Source: Chytridium lagenaria | Lineage: Eukaryota; Chytridiomycota; Chytridiomycetes; Chytridiales; Chytridiaceae | Length of the DNA stretch: 64,000 nucleotides | Assembly: GCA_025449115.1 (NCBI GenBank) | Contig: JAHLKC010000063.1 | Span: forward strand, 62,001 to 126,000 | Direction of reading: 5' to 3' | In this document: piece after piece, positions 38,039 to 50,200 of the stretch | Layout: every line of letters starts with the position of its first letter | Numbering within the stretch: the first letter of the stretch is position 1 | The notes under the pieces: model-generated | Seen by the model: the letters and a program-made list of their open reading frames with translations, nothing else | Databases searched by the model: none | What the model was told of the DNA's origin: nothing | Position numbers and translations under genes: made by a program

Positions 38039-40690
38039 ATGGATGCGAAACAAAAATTGATATCAAAAATGTTGAGGGCACAGACCTGTAAATGGCTACA
38101 TGGAGTTCGGCTCCTTCACACCGCATCCCTTTCCTCCATTCCAAAATCATTTATCGTCCACCCAGAAGTCGCTGATGCACTACGTTCCCGCAAACCCGTG
38201 GTGGCTCTAGAATCCACCATCATCACCCATGGTAAATAACAAACAAAAAAATGACCGACGTTTTAAAGGAGACAAAAACAAACAGGCATGCCGTTCCCCA
38301 CCAACCTTGAAACCGCGCAACAAGTTGAACAAACGATCCGAGATCAAGGTTCCATCCCCGCCACCATCGCCCTCCTCGATGGACATGTCCATGTCGGTCT
38401 GTCCTTTCCTCAACTCGAAAGACTCTCCCACACATCCAACGCCACCAAAACATCCCGTCGAGATCTCGCGCTCGTTCTCTCACAAAAGCTCACTGGATCC
38501 ACCACCGTCGCTGCGACTATGGCTGTGGCTCATGCTTGTGGGGTTCAGGTGTTTGTCACGGGTGGTGTCGGGGGTGTTCATCGAGGTGGTGAGGTGTCGA
38601 TGGATGTGTCGGCGGATTTGATGGAGTTGGGGAGGACGAATGTGGCCGTGGTTTGTGCTGGGGTGAAGAGTATTTTGGATGTGGGGAGGACGTTGGAGGT
38701 TTTGGAGACGGAGGGGGTACCCGTGGTGTCGTATGGGACGGAGGACTTTCCGGCGTTTTATGTGCAAAGAGTGGGTTTAAGGTAAATGATTTTGTTTATT
38801 TGAAAGTGAGGGAGTGGTGATGTGTTTTTTTTCGTTGATGTATTTATTTAATTAGAGCTTTGTTTTGGGGGGGTGTTAGTTTTTATTATTCAGTATCATC
38901 CACCCTTTTCTGCATGTTTTATTTTTGAGGCATCATTTTCTGCTTTTATTCATCCTGTAACGTTATTATTATGATTTTCGTTTCCCTGTGTCTTTTGATA
39001 ACCGTTTTTTTTATTTGTCAGAGTATCGCCCGCATGGATACCCCCAAAGACTGTGCTAAACTTATCCAAGCCAATCGCGACCTCGGCCTCCAAAACGGTG
39101 TCCTCATCGCCGTTCCTATTCCCGAAAAAGATGTAGCCATTGACGGTGACGCGCTTGAAGAAGCTATCCTCAAGGCACTTTATGAAGCCGAGTGAGTTTA
39201 TTTTTGTCTCTTTCTTTTCTTGTGCTGATTATGGGAACTTTAGCGTCTTGGGGATCAAGGGGAAAGATATCACGCCGTTTTTGTTGGATAAAGTGAAATC
39301 ATTGACGGCGGGAGGATCGCTGGCATCAAGTAATGTCTATATATGACGTGTCATTTTCATTTTTTTTAATCTGTTTTAGATATCGCCCTTATCAAGAACA
39401 ACGCCTTGATTGGTTCCCAAATCGCCAAAGAACTCTCACATCTCGACAACCCCGTTTCGTTTTTCTCATCTACCCCCTCACCGGCGCCTGTGAAAGTCGA
39501 CGACCCGTACCGCACTTTGGTTATTGGTGGAACCGTTATGGATATCACTGCCATGACGGATCATGCGGAGCCGCAGTTGGGGACGTCGTATCCGGGGAAT
39601 GTGAAGACGAGTTTGGGTGGGGTGGGGAGGAATGTGGCTGAGGCTTGTTTTAGGAGTGGAGGGAACCCGTTGTTGGTGTCGGCGGTGGGGGGGGACGCAT
39701 TTGGGAAGGCGGCTTTGAGGGAGATGAAGGAGATGGGGATGGTGAGAATTGCGGGGAGGGTTTTTTTTTTTTGTTTCTTTATCTCGGTTATTCTATTCTG
39801 AGTTGGTGTTTCCCTTTTTTTTATTTTCGTCATTGTTTACTATTCTGCCAGTTCTTTCTTTCTTTCTCTTTTGCGCTTTTTAACTATTCTTTTTATCGAT
39901 ATATACGGTTTTAAAAACAAATTAGGATACATCTGGCATTCAAACCGTTGAAGGCGAGGCTGGCGCCACCGCCATATACAATGCGGTGCTTACCGGCAAG
40001 GGAGACCTGATAGGTGCCGTCGCTGATATGCGCATTCATTCTCAAATCCGTCCCACCATCCCGGCCACTCACCAAGGCATAGTCTCCTTTGACGGCAACC
40101 TCTCCACGTCCACCCTTATTGACATTCTCACCAAGCTGTCCAAACGCGATAAAGCGTGTGGCGTGTTTGAACCAACGTCAGTACCGAAATCCGTGGCGTT
40201 TGTGGAAGCCGTGAAGAAGGTTGGGTTCAAGTTGCCCAAAGTGGGTTGATGGTTGTGACGCCGAATCTGGATGAGGTGTTTGCCATGAGTGAGGGATTGA
40301 AGGAAGTTTGTGGATGTGGATGTTGTTGGAGCAGGTGATGTTGAGAGGGGGTTGTGGGAGGCTTGTGTGAGAGTTTCTGGGATTGCGGGGTGTGTTGTTG
40401 TGAAGATGGGGAGGGAGGGGTGTTTGATTGTGGAGAGGACAGAGGGGACGGTGAGGATGGAGAGGGTGATGCCTGAACGTGTTTTGGAGAGATGTGTGGG
40501 TGTGACGGGGGCTGGGGATAGTCTTGTTGGGGCTTTGGTGTGTGGGTTGGAGAGGAGAGTTAGGGAGGGAGGTATTGGGGAGGGGGATGTGAGGAGAGGG
40601 GTTTTGGTTGGGATGAAGGCAGCGGCGATGACTTTGATGAGTGAGAAAGCTGTCGCGGAGGGGATTACAGATGAGATTTGGGATGATTGA
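38039..40690 (+). CDS. Bifunctional pseudouridine-5'-phosphate glycosidase / PfkB kinase
   Basis: The two halves act in sequence: PfkB phosphorylates pseudouridine and PsuG splits the product into uracil and ribose 5-phosphate. The ATG at 38039 opens a basic, Leu-rich head ([11 protein letters not shown]) resembling a mitochondrial presequence. The first exon ends at 38231 and continues at 38286, completing the PsuG motif [14 protein letters not shown]. Further PsuG motifs are [20 protein letters not shown] (with the lysine expected to be catalytic), [12 protein letters not shown] and [10 protein letters not shown]. The kinase half has [28 protein letters not shown] (across an intron ending at 39923) and the PfkB signature [13 protein letters not shown] near 40500. 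At least five introns have recognisable GT-AG sites. Shifts near 38780 and 40240-40310 interrupt the frame. Fungi are known to carry this fusion. C-rich to G-rich shifts are extreme in its exons. Confidence 0.92.
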
Positions 40691-41186
40691 TGGAGGTTTT
40701 TTGATGGTTTTAGAGATTAGTATCGCGTTTATTTTTATATCTTTTTCTTTTTTTGTTTTCTTTTATTGATATATAGATCAGGTTGGTTTTCAATGCAAGT
40801 TATTTTTTTTGTTTTCTATTCACAAGGAGACTTTTTACGTCGTAAAATTTAGTGGTAAAAACTATTAAGTAAAGCCTGACCTTTTTTTTTTTCCCTTTTT
40901 TTTTTTTCGTGCTTATAGTTACACTAATTCTTTTTGATGTCTGAGAAAAGGACCAATTGAGAAAAGAATTTTTTTTTCTCCTTTTTTTCCCCTGTCTGTC
41001 CGATTTTCGGACAATGTTGCATTTGGTTTAATAAACAGTTTTGTTCGGTGCTGGTCCCTATATTAAAAATATATTCCTTTCATTTTCATTTTATTAAAAT
41101 TCATAAAACATCAACATCAACCCCTCCTTTTTTTCTTTCTAAACAACAAACAACAACAACAACAAGAACCAACAAGAAGAAGAACA
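40691..41186. other. Intergenic region before the low-complexity gene
   Basis: T-rich 3' flank of the pseudouridine gene with several T runs, then a CAACAA/AACAAC-rich leader immediately before the ATG at 41187. The leader composition is typical of a 5' UTR lacking structure. No other feature seen. Confidence 0.45.
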
Positions 41187-41840
41187 ATGAGTGGTCATAG
41201 TAGTCATAGTCATAGTAATAGCAATAGTGGTAACAAGAAGAAGAAGAAAGGATCATCATCATCATCAAAGAATATGAATAACAAGAATACTAGTAATAAT
41301 AGTATTAATAGTAGTATTAGTAGTAAAAATAATAATATTATTATTATTGGTGCGAGTACAACGCATGCAATGACGACTACTATTACTACTACTACTACTA
41401 CACCTGCTACTACTACTACTACTACTACGACTACGACTACTACACCACCACCTGTTATGACTACTCCTACTACGACTACATCGACACAACCACCGTCATC
41501 ACCATTGTCATCATCAATGCAACAACTACCACTACCACTACCACTACTACCACCATCATCATCATCATCACCACCACCACCACCGTTACTACCATCATTA
41601 CTATTACAACAGGAGAATGAACCCTCTGCAACGTCAGCATCACTACCATCACCATCACCACCGTCATCATCGTCACCATTACTACCATCACTACCATCAC
41701 TGCCATCATCATCATCATCATCTTTCATTCCTTCACCTCCCATAACAACAACATCAACACCAACAAAAACAACATCAACATCGACTACATCATCATCATC
41801 AACACCATTACCACCTCCTCAAATCATCATCAACCCATCC
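41187..41840 (+). repeat. Low-complexity trinucleotide repeat block
   Basis: Runs of AGT, AAT, ACT/ACG, CCA and TCA units coding poly-Ser, Asn, Thr and Pro in the first part of the large low-complexity gene. The reverse strand also stays open here, coding Val/Asp/Gly-rich strings, purely because the repeats lack stop codons; that frame is not a gene. Confidence 0.85.
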
Positions 41841-44800
41841 TCCCCCATCTCTTCTTTGAAAGAGTCTCAAGATTTTCTCCTTCAACAGACTTTTCCTCTG
41901 CACCCTCTTCCCACAATCCCATCCCCTGCCTCCTCGCCCATCCTACCCCCAACCTCCCCTCTCCGTCCCGGCCGCAAATCCATCTCCCCACCCCGTCGCA
42001 AGCTCCTCTACAACCCACAATCCCCCTCCATCCTGAAACGTCTCTCCATCTCCTCCATCTCCTCTGTCCCTTCATCTGGGGACGCTGACATTGACGCTGA
42101 CGAAACAAGAGACTCGATCGATGATGACGTGCCCCTTGAACTCTTGCGTAGGCACAAGAAGAAACGAATCACGGATGGCGATGAGACGGATGAGAGTGAT
42201 GTGGTTTCTATACATGGCGAATTGACGTCTCTCATTCAACAAGCGTCTACCACTATGCCCGTTGATCTCAATCCTTACCCTTCGGACTTGCATGGATTTC
42301 CTGTCATGGAGACTCTTGTTGAGGAAGAAGAAGAGGAGGAGGAGGAAAACAAGAACAACAAGAGTCTGATGACGACGACAATGACGAGTTTGTGGATTCA
42401 GAAGATGTCGAGGACGAAGACGATTTATTGTTGCAAAGAGAGACGAGTTGGCGAAGGTTCACTGTCCCCGCCTCAGAGAGACCCATTGGCGCCTCTTACA
42501 TTCCCGCTACATCTGTCCAAGAGGCCGTCGTAGAGAATACACCTGTCGTCTCTGTATCGCCCGAGCAAGACGAGGAGAGTTCAGCGCCTATCCCGCTGTT
42601 CTCATTCAAAAGAGGCGGGAAGGGTGTGACGGCCCCAACACCTCCAGCGTCACCCGTCGAGCTGAACCTGAAACTCTTGCACCTGTTTCTACCATGACCA
42701 ATGCCCAGGAAGAGAGTGTCGCCATTCCATTGTTTTCATTCCGACGAGGCACAAGACCCACTACAACACCCACTGCTACCCCACCTCCTGCCTCTCCTGT
42801 TGACAGCAAAAATGAACCGACACCCACGACTCCGACGGACGAGAGCGTTGCTATCCCGTTGTTTTCGTTCCGGAGAGGTTCAAAGAACGTGTCGACACCT
42901 CCACCACCTGTTGAAACTAAACCTGAACCTGTGAATGTGGAGGAGAGTGTTGCGATCCCGTTGTTTTCGTTTAGGAGGGGTGCGAAAGGTGTTGGAGCTG
43001 GGACTCCTCCTCCGCCTGCGTCACCTGTTGATGAAAAGACATTGGAGTCACCTTGTGATGAGGTTGTGCCGTTGTTTTCGTTTAGGAGAGGGGCGAAAGG
43101 TGTGGTTGCGGCGCCGGCGGTGTTGGGGGAGAGGGTGGGGAGAGAAGGAGGAAGAGAGAGTCTTGGGAGGGAGGGTCCTGTGGGGAATGTGGAGGATTTG
43201 ACGGTGATTCCGTTGTTTTCGTTTAGGAGGGGTGTGAGGGGGGTGGTGCTGCTGTTGCTGCTGCTGGTGGTGCTACGGCTACTGCTGCTGGTGTTGCTAC
43301 GGCGACTAGTGCTGCTCCTGGTTTGGCGCCTGCTGCGGAGAAGGGGGATGAGGGGTTGATGGGGAATGTGGAGGATGGACGGCTGTTCCGTTGTTCTCGT
43401 TTAGGAGGGCTAGGGGGGGCCGTGGAGGCTGAGGAGGTGAAGGTGGATGGAGGGGAGGTGAAGGTGGGAGCGGGGGAGGTGGTTGAAGCCCCTGTGGTAG
43501 AGACTGTGGAGATTGAGGATGGGGAGAAGGTGGATGAGGAGGTGTATGAAGGTGCTGTTGAGGCTATTGAAGAGGAAGTTGATGAAGAGGTTGAGAAGAG
43601 TGTTGAACGGTATAGTACACCTGAAGAGGGGATGGAGAAGGTTGAGGAGATGGTTGTGGAAGTGGAGGATGATGATGATGATGTGTTTGTGGATGCTACG
43701 ACTGCACCTGCGCCGGAGGATGTTGTGGTGCCTGTGGTGCCTGTGGAGGTTGTGGAGGTTGTGGCTGCGTGTGTTGATGCTGGGGAGGGGAAGGAGGGGA
43801 AGATGGTTGGGAAGAGGGGGGGACTGCGGCTGTGACTGTGAATGCGAATGCGAATGCTGGGAGGATTGGGTCTGTGTGGGGGAAGAAGAAGGGGGAGAGG
43901 GGGAGACGACTGCGAGGAGGGGGAGACGACGACGAGGACGGGTGAGACGACGACGAGCAGGGGTGAGATGACGACGAGGAGGGGTGAGACGACGACGAGT
44001 AGGGGGGAGACGACGACAAGGAGGGAGAAGGGGCCGTCAAAGATTGTGGTTTGGTTTAAAAAGATGGCGGAGAAGTTGTTTGGGGAGAGAAAGGCGAAGG
44101 AGGGGACGATGAGACGGGGACCAAGTGGGGGAAGAGAAGAAGGAGGTGGGGGAGGAGAAGGGGATGGAGAGAGGGGTGGGTGTGAGTGGAGTGGAAGTTG
44201 TGGAGGTTGTGGAAGTTGAGGTTTTGGAGAAGGAGGTTGTGGTGAAGGATGTTGTGAAGGATGTTGTGGAAGACGTGGAGGATGTGAGGGGTGATATTAG
44301 GGAGAGGGAGGAGAAGATTGAGATTGAGATTGAGGAGGACGTTGAAAGACGGCATCATGGGGATGAGCGGCAGGGTGAAAAGAAGCGTGGTGATCTTGTT
44401 GAGCAACATGAGAAGCAGCATGGTCAAGTTCACCATGATGATGAAAAGCAGCATGACGAACTTTATCTCGGTGATCAGCAACGTTCATTGAATGATGATG
44501 ACGAAGATGATGTTCCGTTAGGTGTTGTTGTGAATGTGATGAACCACGCACCTCCCGTTCTTTCACCAACCCCAATCTCACCATCGACCACTCCACCTCC
44601 ACCCCTGTTGATAAACGCGTCAGCGTGACCATGTCGGAAGCTGGGAGAGTCTCTGCTCGGTCCACGGGTTCAGGTGAATCGAATCGAAGCGATGTAGGCT
44701 CTGTTGGGTCGACTGGGTTGATGAAGAAGGTTCGACGTACGGGGAGTGGACATAGCCTTGCGAGGAATTCTGTGTCGAGTGGGGTTGGGAGGATGGGGAT

Positions 44801-45827
44801 AGCGGGATCGGGGAAGGTGAAGATGAGGAGGATGTCGAAACAGGATCTCATGGAACGGAAATCTGAGAGTGGGGGATGGGATGTGCCTGTTGTGACCACG
44901 CCTGTGACGGCTGGGTTTTTGAGTCTTCCGCCTTTGGATTTTGTGGTGGAGGGGGGGAGGATATGGTGGGAGGAGGGGCGTTGGAGGTGACGGGGAGGAA
45001 GGAGGATGTGGAGAGTGGTGAGAGCGTGTCGGAGGATGCTACCTCGGATGGGGACTCGGATGTGGGGGGTTGTTGGGGTTGACTATACCGGTTGAGTGGA
45101 AACGCATGTCGGTGCCGCCACCTCTTATCCCTGCGACCACTTCTTCACCGAGGGTGCCCATGACTCCTCCGCAGTTGAGGGTCCCCACGTCACTTGCTAC
45201 ACGTGTTGGGGTTAGGAATTACAGTTCCAATGGTACGGAGGGTCACCCACGACGTCACCGTTGTTGTCGCCGACCACGTCGACGTTTTTCGGGGCGTCCC
45301 CTGTTCTTCCTACACGCACCGTGTCACGACGGAGGTCTCGACGTGGATCGAGTGTACGAGCGACGCCGACGTTTGTGTCGACGGATCTTGAACGGTTGTA
45401 CCGGGATGTGTGTGATACGACGATATCGTTGGGGGATTTAGCGGCGATGCATCGGATAAGGATGAAGTTGAGGTTGTGAATGCGTTGTTGGAGGGGGTGG
45501 AGGATGAAGAGGATAAGAGGAGTGTTGTGGAGAGTGTGATTTCGGCGAGGAGTGGTGGGGGGGTGGGGGGGTTGTGAGCTTGCCTTGGAAGAGGAAGGGG
45601 TTGTTGGGGGAGGAGCCGGTTGTTGTTGCGGTTAGAGGGGGGGTGTTGGAGGGGTTCAGGGGGTGGTGGGGCGTGGTTTGCGGCGCAGGGAAGGAGGGGG
45701 AGTGGAGGGGGGGTTGGGAGCGGAGGAGGAGTAGGGCGGGGTCGCTTTTGGGGATGAGACGGGGGATGAAGTGAAGGATGATGCGATGTTGGGGTTGGCG
45801 TTTTTGGAGAGAGGAGGGAATGTGTGA
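41187..45827 (+). CDS. Very large low-complexity protein with PLFSFRRG repeats
   Basis: Not recognised. It begins MSGHSSHSHSNSNSG and continues with homopolymeric Ser, Asn, Thr and Pro stretches coded by trinucleotide repeats (to about 41840). Pro/Ser-rich and acidic segments follow, then seven copies of a PLFSF(R/K)RG motif (42590-43413), a Val/Glu-rich region, a heptad repeat (43901-44026) and KIVVWFKKMAEKLFGERKAK, a possible amphipathic helix. After that come acidic and His-rich stretches, then Ser/Arg-rich segments. STDLERLYRDVCDTTISLGD (about 45372-45435) and a last segment ending GLAFLERGGNV are the only parts that look folded. At least eight shifts interrupt the frame, in G runs and C runs. 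Coding continuity is inferred from composition and the repeats, not from a homologue. If real and whole it would be ~1500 residues and mostly disordered. The true end and any introns are uncertain. Confidence 0.55.
42590..43413 (+). repeat. Seven copies of a PLFSF(R/K)RG motif
   Basis: Copies start at about 42590 (IPLFSFKRGGKGV), 42724, 42852, 42955, 43066, 43207 and 43384, each coding (I/V)PLFSFRRG or a near variant; the last ends RRA. Four are preceded by the form EESVA or EESSA, and most spacers are Pro/Ala/Thr-rich, about 25-50 residues long. The core is nearly invariant while spacers differ in length and sequence. Synonymous codons vary between copies (TTC/TTT, CGA/CGG/AGG), so conservation is at the protein level. 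Confidence 0.9.
43901..44026 (+). repeat. Tandem 20-21 nt repeat coding GETTTxR heptads
   Basis: Six consecutive imperfect units beginning GGGAGACGAC or GGTGAGACGAC. In the coding frame five read GETTTRT, GETTTSR, GEMTTRR, GETTTSR and GETTTRR. It lies just upstream of a possible amphipathic helix in the low-complexity protein. Confidence 0.8.
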
Positions 45828-47287
45828 TGTTTGATGATGCTTTGAATTTGTCTTTTCCTGGGGGTTCGCTTTTTTTTTTTAACTTGTTTGAATGGAGGTT
45901 TCTATAATGTGCTTTGTCAGCTCGTTTTCTTTTTTTTTTTTTTCTCTCTTCTTTTCTGCCTGTTTTTGTTTGTTGAATGGAGGTTTCTATAGCGTGCTTC
46001 TTTGTCTGCTCGTTTTGTTTTCTTTCTTTTCTGTCTGTTTTTGTTTTTTCGAGGCTTTTGATACTGTTTCCCCATTGTTTCTTTTTTTTTTTTATCTATG
46101 GACATTCTGTCATAATTTTTTTTTTTTCAAACCTTTTTCTTTCCTTTTCCTTTTTTCGTTTTCCCTGTTTTTGTCGTGTTCTTTGCCGTTTGTTTTCGGT
46201 TGCCTGTTTTTTCGTTTTTTTTTTCGGGATTTTTTTGTGCGGTTCCGGGTTTTCTGTTGTTTCGTGTTTTAGTTTCTTTTCTTTTTCCTTTCCTTTCCTT
46301 TCCTTTTTTTTTCTGAGGGTACGGCTTATGATTTTGTGGTATACGATTGCTTCCTCTTTTCTCCTTTTTTTCTGAGAATATGGTTTTCTAGTGGTTGTGT
46401 TGTTTCTTGTTCTTTTTTTTAATAGACGTGTTTGTTTTTTTTGTAGAATTGATCCTCTTCATGTTTCGTGGGTCCTGTCAGGCTGTTTCTCGTGTTTTTG
46501 TCGTAGCAGAAAATTCATACGATCAAAGTTTGCTAACGTGAGCTTATTCGGTACATGTGTTTTCTTGAAATGGTGGGCGTTCATACTGAGTGAACATGAT
46601 ATCGTTGTTGGAATAAAATTGAGTAAAGGTTATGGCGAAGTGTAGGTATTAAAGCATTTCAGAGTTTCTTGATAGCGTGGTCGTATTCTTTTGAAGTGTA
46701 GACTTATTTGTTTTTCTTTTAATGCAGTTTACGCTGCCAATATATGTACGGAAGAAAAATAAATGTATCATAATATTGACATGGTTTTTAACCTTTATTT
46801 TATAACGTAGTTGTGTATTATGTTTTTTTCTCTCACTTTACGCAAACTGATTCCGTACCGTTTTTTTATGGGGAATGTATCAAATGCTTTAATCGAATTG
46901 GGAATGCAAAAAAGTGATAAAGTACTGATTACTTGGACTTGAATTCAGAATCGAAATACTATCAAAGGTAGTCAAGTGAGGATTACACTTTGTTTTTGTT
47001 AAGTAAGAAAGAATGTTGGTTTATAATTTGACGGGTGTCGTCCAACTCGATTGCTAGGAGGCAGGAAGAAAAAAAAAACGTAAAAAAAACTACAATGAAA
47101 AAGGCTGCTTAGAGCTTTGTTTAGTATGTGGTGTGTAGCAGTGCGTCGCTTCATGAACTCCATCCTCACTAACCGATCCGCCATCCTTTGACAAACTTCT
47201 CTGCACAGTTCAATAAGAAATTTGACAAGTCCCACCAAAACAAAAAAAACATCACTAAAAAATAGGAGGAGGCTTCTAAAGAAAGAA
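45828..47287. other. Intergenic region before the dynein gene
   Basis: About 1.46 kb. The first ~600 nt are strongly T-rich, which makes long Phe/Leu-rich open frames that are not genes. The rest is AT-rich, and the last ~250 nt should hold the dynein promoter and leader. No RNA gene recognised. Confidence 0.45.
45891..46050 (+). repeat. Imperfect tandem duplication, period about 85 nt
   Basis: Both units start AATGGAGGTTTCTATA (45891 and 45976), continue GTGC...TTTGTC.GCTCGTTTT, then a T-rich stretch, and close with CTG(C/T)CTGTTTTTGTT. The T-rich middles differ in length. The duplication lies in the presumed 3' flank of the low-complexity gene. Confidence 0.8.
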
Positions 47288-50200
47288 ATGCCTCCATCAA
47301 GGCCCCGGACCGCGGGGACCGCAATCCAACAACCCGATGCATCATCCCTCACACCCATCAAGCCCTCTCTCCCCACCAACCTCACAGACGATGACCGTCT
47401 CACCTGGCTCCGCACAAAAGTCCAAGCAGGGCTCATGCTTGAATTCGCCGTCGCCCAAATCCCAGGCCCCAACCCATCCATTGACCTCTGGTCTGAATGT
47501 CTGGAACGAGATGAACGAAAAAACCTGAGAAGCGTCATTGACTTTTTCGATGGTGGACAGAACGCCAATACCCAGACTCCTGCTGAGGCTATTGTGTTTT
47601 GGACAGAGACGGTCTATGAAAAGGTGGACGTTGTTGGCGAGACTGAAGTCGTGGAAGAGAAAAATGAGAATGTGGATGCTGTAGAGGATGGAGAAGTAGA
47701 GGAGAAACAACCTGTGGAGGATGCTGCTGCGGTGAACGTTGAGCCATCACCTGCTTCGAGTGAAATCCCACCATCACCTCCCGTGATCACAGAACCAGTC
47801 ATCGAACAAGGTAGCCTTTCCACCCACACACGTCATACTGATAAGCCCCTAGAAAAAGAAGCATTACCAGAAGAACGCCCCAAATCAGCTAAAACGCCCG
47901 AAGTTCCCCCCGTTGATGCTGAAAAGCCTGCCGAACCCATCCCCATTGAAGAAGAAGACCCCGATGCAACTTCCCCTGATCGTGAAGAACCAACCGATCC
48001 CGAACTTGAATCATCCACACAAGAAGAAGAACCTAAACCTAAACCCTACTATCTTAAAGAAACCTACAGACTCCATCTGAGCACCCAAAAACTCCCCGAA
48101 AAAATATCAGAGGTCAACTGCATCTATTTCATCAAAAACGTAGCGGGTCCCATACCCCTCCCTAAAAGCGCGGCTGGTGAGACCTTTTCCTTTATAACAA
48201 ACATTCATGTTTTTCAATGGTAGACGCTGCCATCTCCATGCCGAAACACCTTGAAATCGGCTACCTCTCCAACCACGCCCTCATGACCCTCGAACAAGTC
48301 ATCTCTGAAGTCTACATCCCTCTTCTCAGTGTCGCAGATTTCTCAGCCACCAAACCCCAAGACGAACAACAACCCGTCTCCAAGAACGAAGGCTTCAAGA
48401 TGGAGTTTGTCGTGTCCATCCAGAAATTCGCATCGCAGATCAGTCATACTGCTCAACAGGTTGCAGGGGATACGAGACTCAAAATTCCAGAGGAGTTGAT
48501 GACGTTGCAGAATGTGGAGGCGGGAGAGGTCGTCAAGGATTTGGTGACCGTTAGAGGGTTGGAGAAAATTGCAGAGGAATGGATTGAAACTATTATTGGA
48601 GCGTTGGCGAGGGAATCAAAGAAGGTTCCTATTGGAAATGTAATTACAATCATATCTCTTCATATATCGCGTTGATTTCTTCTCGGCTCACCCTCATCTC
48701 TCCCCCCAACAACAGGGCCCACTCGCTGAAGTCGAATTCTGGCGTGACCGCAACGCCTCCCTATCCACTCTCTACGAGCAACTCAACCTCCCCGTTGTCC
48801 ACACTCTCGTCAAGATCCTCGCCAAAGCCCAAGTCCCATGCGCGCCAGCCCTCGAATTCCAATTAGGCGAACTCAATAAATTCTACACCGAAGCAAAGGA
48901 TAACGTCAAATTCTTAAGTACCTTGGAACGACATTTCAAAAATATCATTTCGGGGAGTTTGACGAGCGTGCAGGTATAATTTCTCCGTCATTTTATATTT
49001 CGCAATTTACTCTCACAAACTTTTTTGCATCATCTTTCTTTCTCTGCTTCCCCGGAAAGCTTTGTTTCTAATAGTCTCTTTAGGATGCTCTCCCGTCCCT
49101 CATGAACGCCATTCGCATGGTCTGGATCATTTCCCGCCACTATAACCGTGACGAGCGTATGGTCCCTTGATGGCGAGGATCGCGTGGGAACTTGCAAATA
49201 AGGTCTCAAACATTGTTAATGTGAAAAGTATCCTCAGGGAGCCCCTGCAACCGCTAAACGCAAGATTGTGGATGCAAGGGAATTGCTGGACGCGTGGAGT
49301 AAGGTATGTCGTTGGATGGTTTTGAATTCCCATTGATCACTTCCCCTCTTCTATCCGTTTTACAACACCCTGTTACTCACATTTCATACAAACAGACCTA
49401 CTTCCAAGTCCGTGAACGCATCGAACAGTCGGGTCGTGACCAACGCTGGGAATTTGACCGGAAAAAATTGTTTGAGCAAACCAATTACATGTCGTTACGG
49501 TGTGGCGATCTTCTTGAAATTGCTGATGTTATGGAACAATTTTATTCAATCTTTGGACCAGAGTTGAAAGCTGTCACTGGAGATCCGCAGCAGATTGATG
49601 AGGTTATTAAGAGAGTTGAGGCGTTGATTGTGCCGTTTGAGGGGGTGCCGTTTGACGTTTTTCGAAAAAGTGAGTAGATTTTTATTTTTTTATCTTTTTT
49701 GAATTATTTCTTTTATGATTATTTTTCTTTTATCTGGTAGGGAGTCGCGCCGAAAACAACAATTTTCTTTTCTTTTTGTTTTTTTTGGAGTTGGAAGGGT
49801 TGTTGTTTACGATATACTGTTTTGCTCCATTTTTTGTAAAGTGGTTCTTCAGGGTTTTATCTTTGTATATTATTCTTCATTCCTTTTGTTCAAATTTTTT
49901 TTTTGTTACTTGTCTTTCCTTTTAAATTAACTCTCCCTCTTCCTTCCAGATACCAAGGCGCCTGGGAAGCCCTCATGTCCCGATTCCGTGAACAAATCGT
50001 CCAAATTGAAGACATGGCCAAACAATTTATTGACGCCTCATTTAAAAAGCTTCGATCTGCCGAAGGTGCCTTTGATCTTCTTCAAAACATCAAGAACATC
50101 AAATCCCGCGAATCCATTAATGCTCAACTCATGGGAAAATGGTATGAGATTTTGGATCAGTATGCAAGAGAGGTCGATATCATTGAGGATATCTTTCGCG

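Noticed and set aside
41210..41743. Long reverse-strand open frame rich in Val, Asp and Gly
   Set aside because: It mirrors the trinucleotide repeats of the plus-strand gene, has no independent features and is open only because the repeats contain no stops.
45892..46645. Phe/Leu-rich open frames resembling membrane proteins
   Set aside because: They are translations of T runs in a 3' flank; the hydrophobicity follows from TTT codons and the frames overlap each other.
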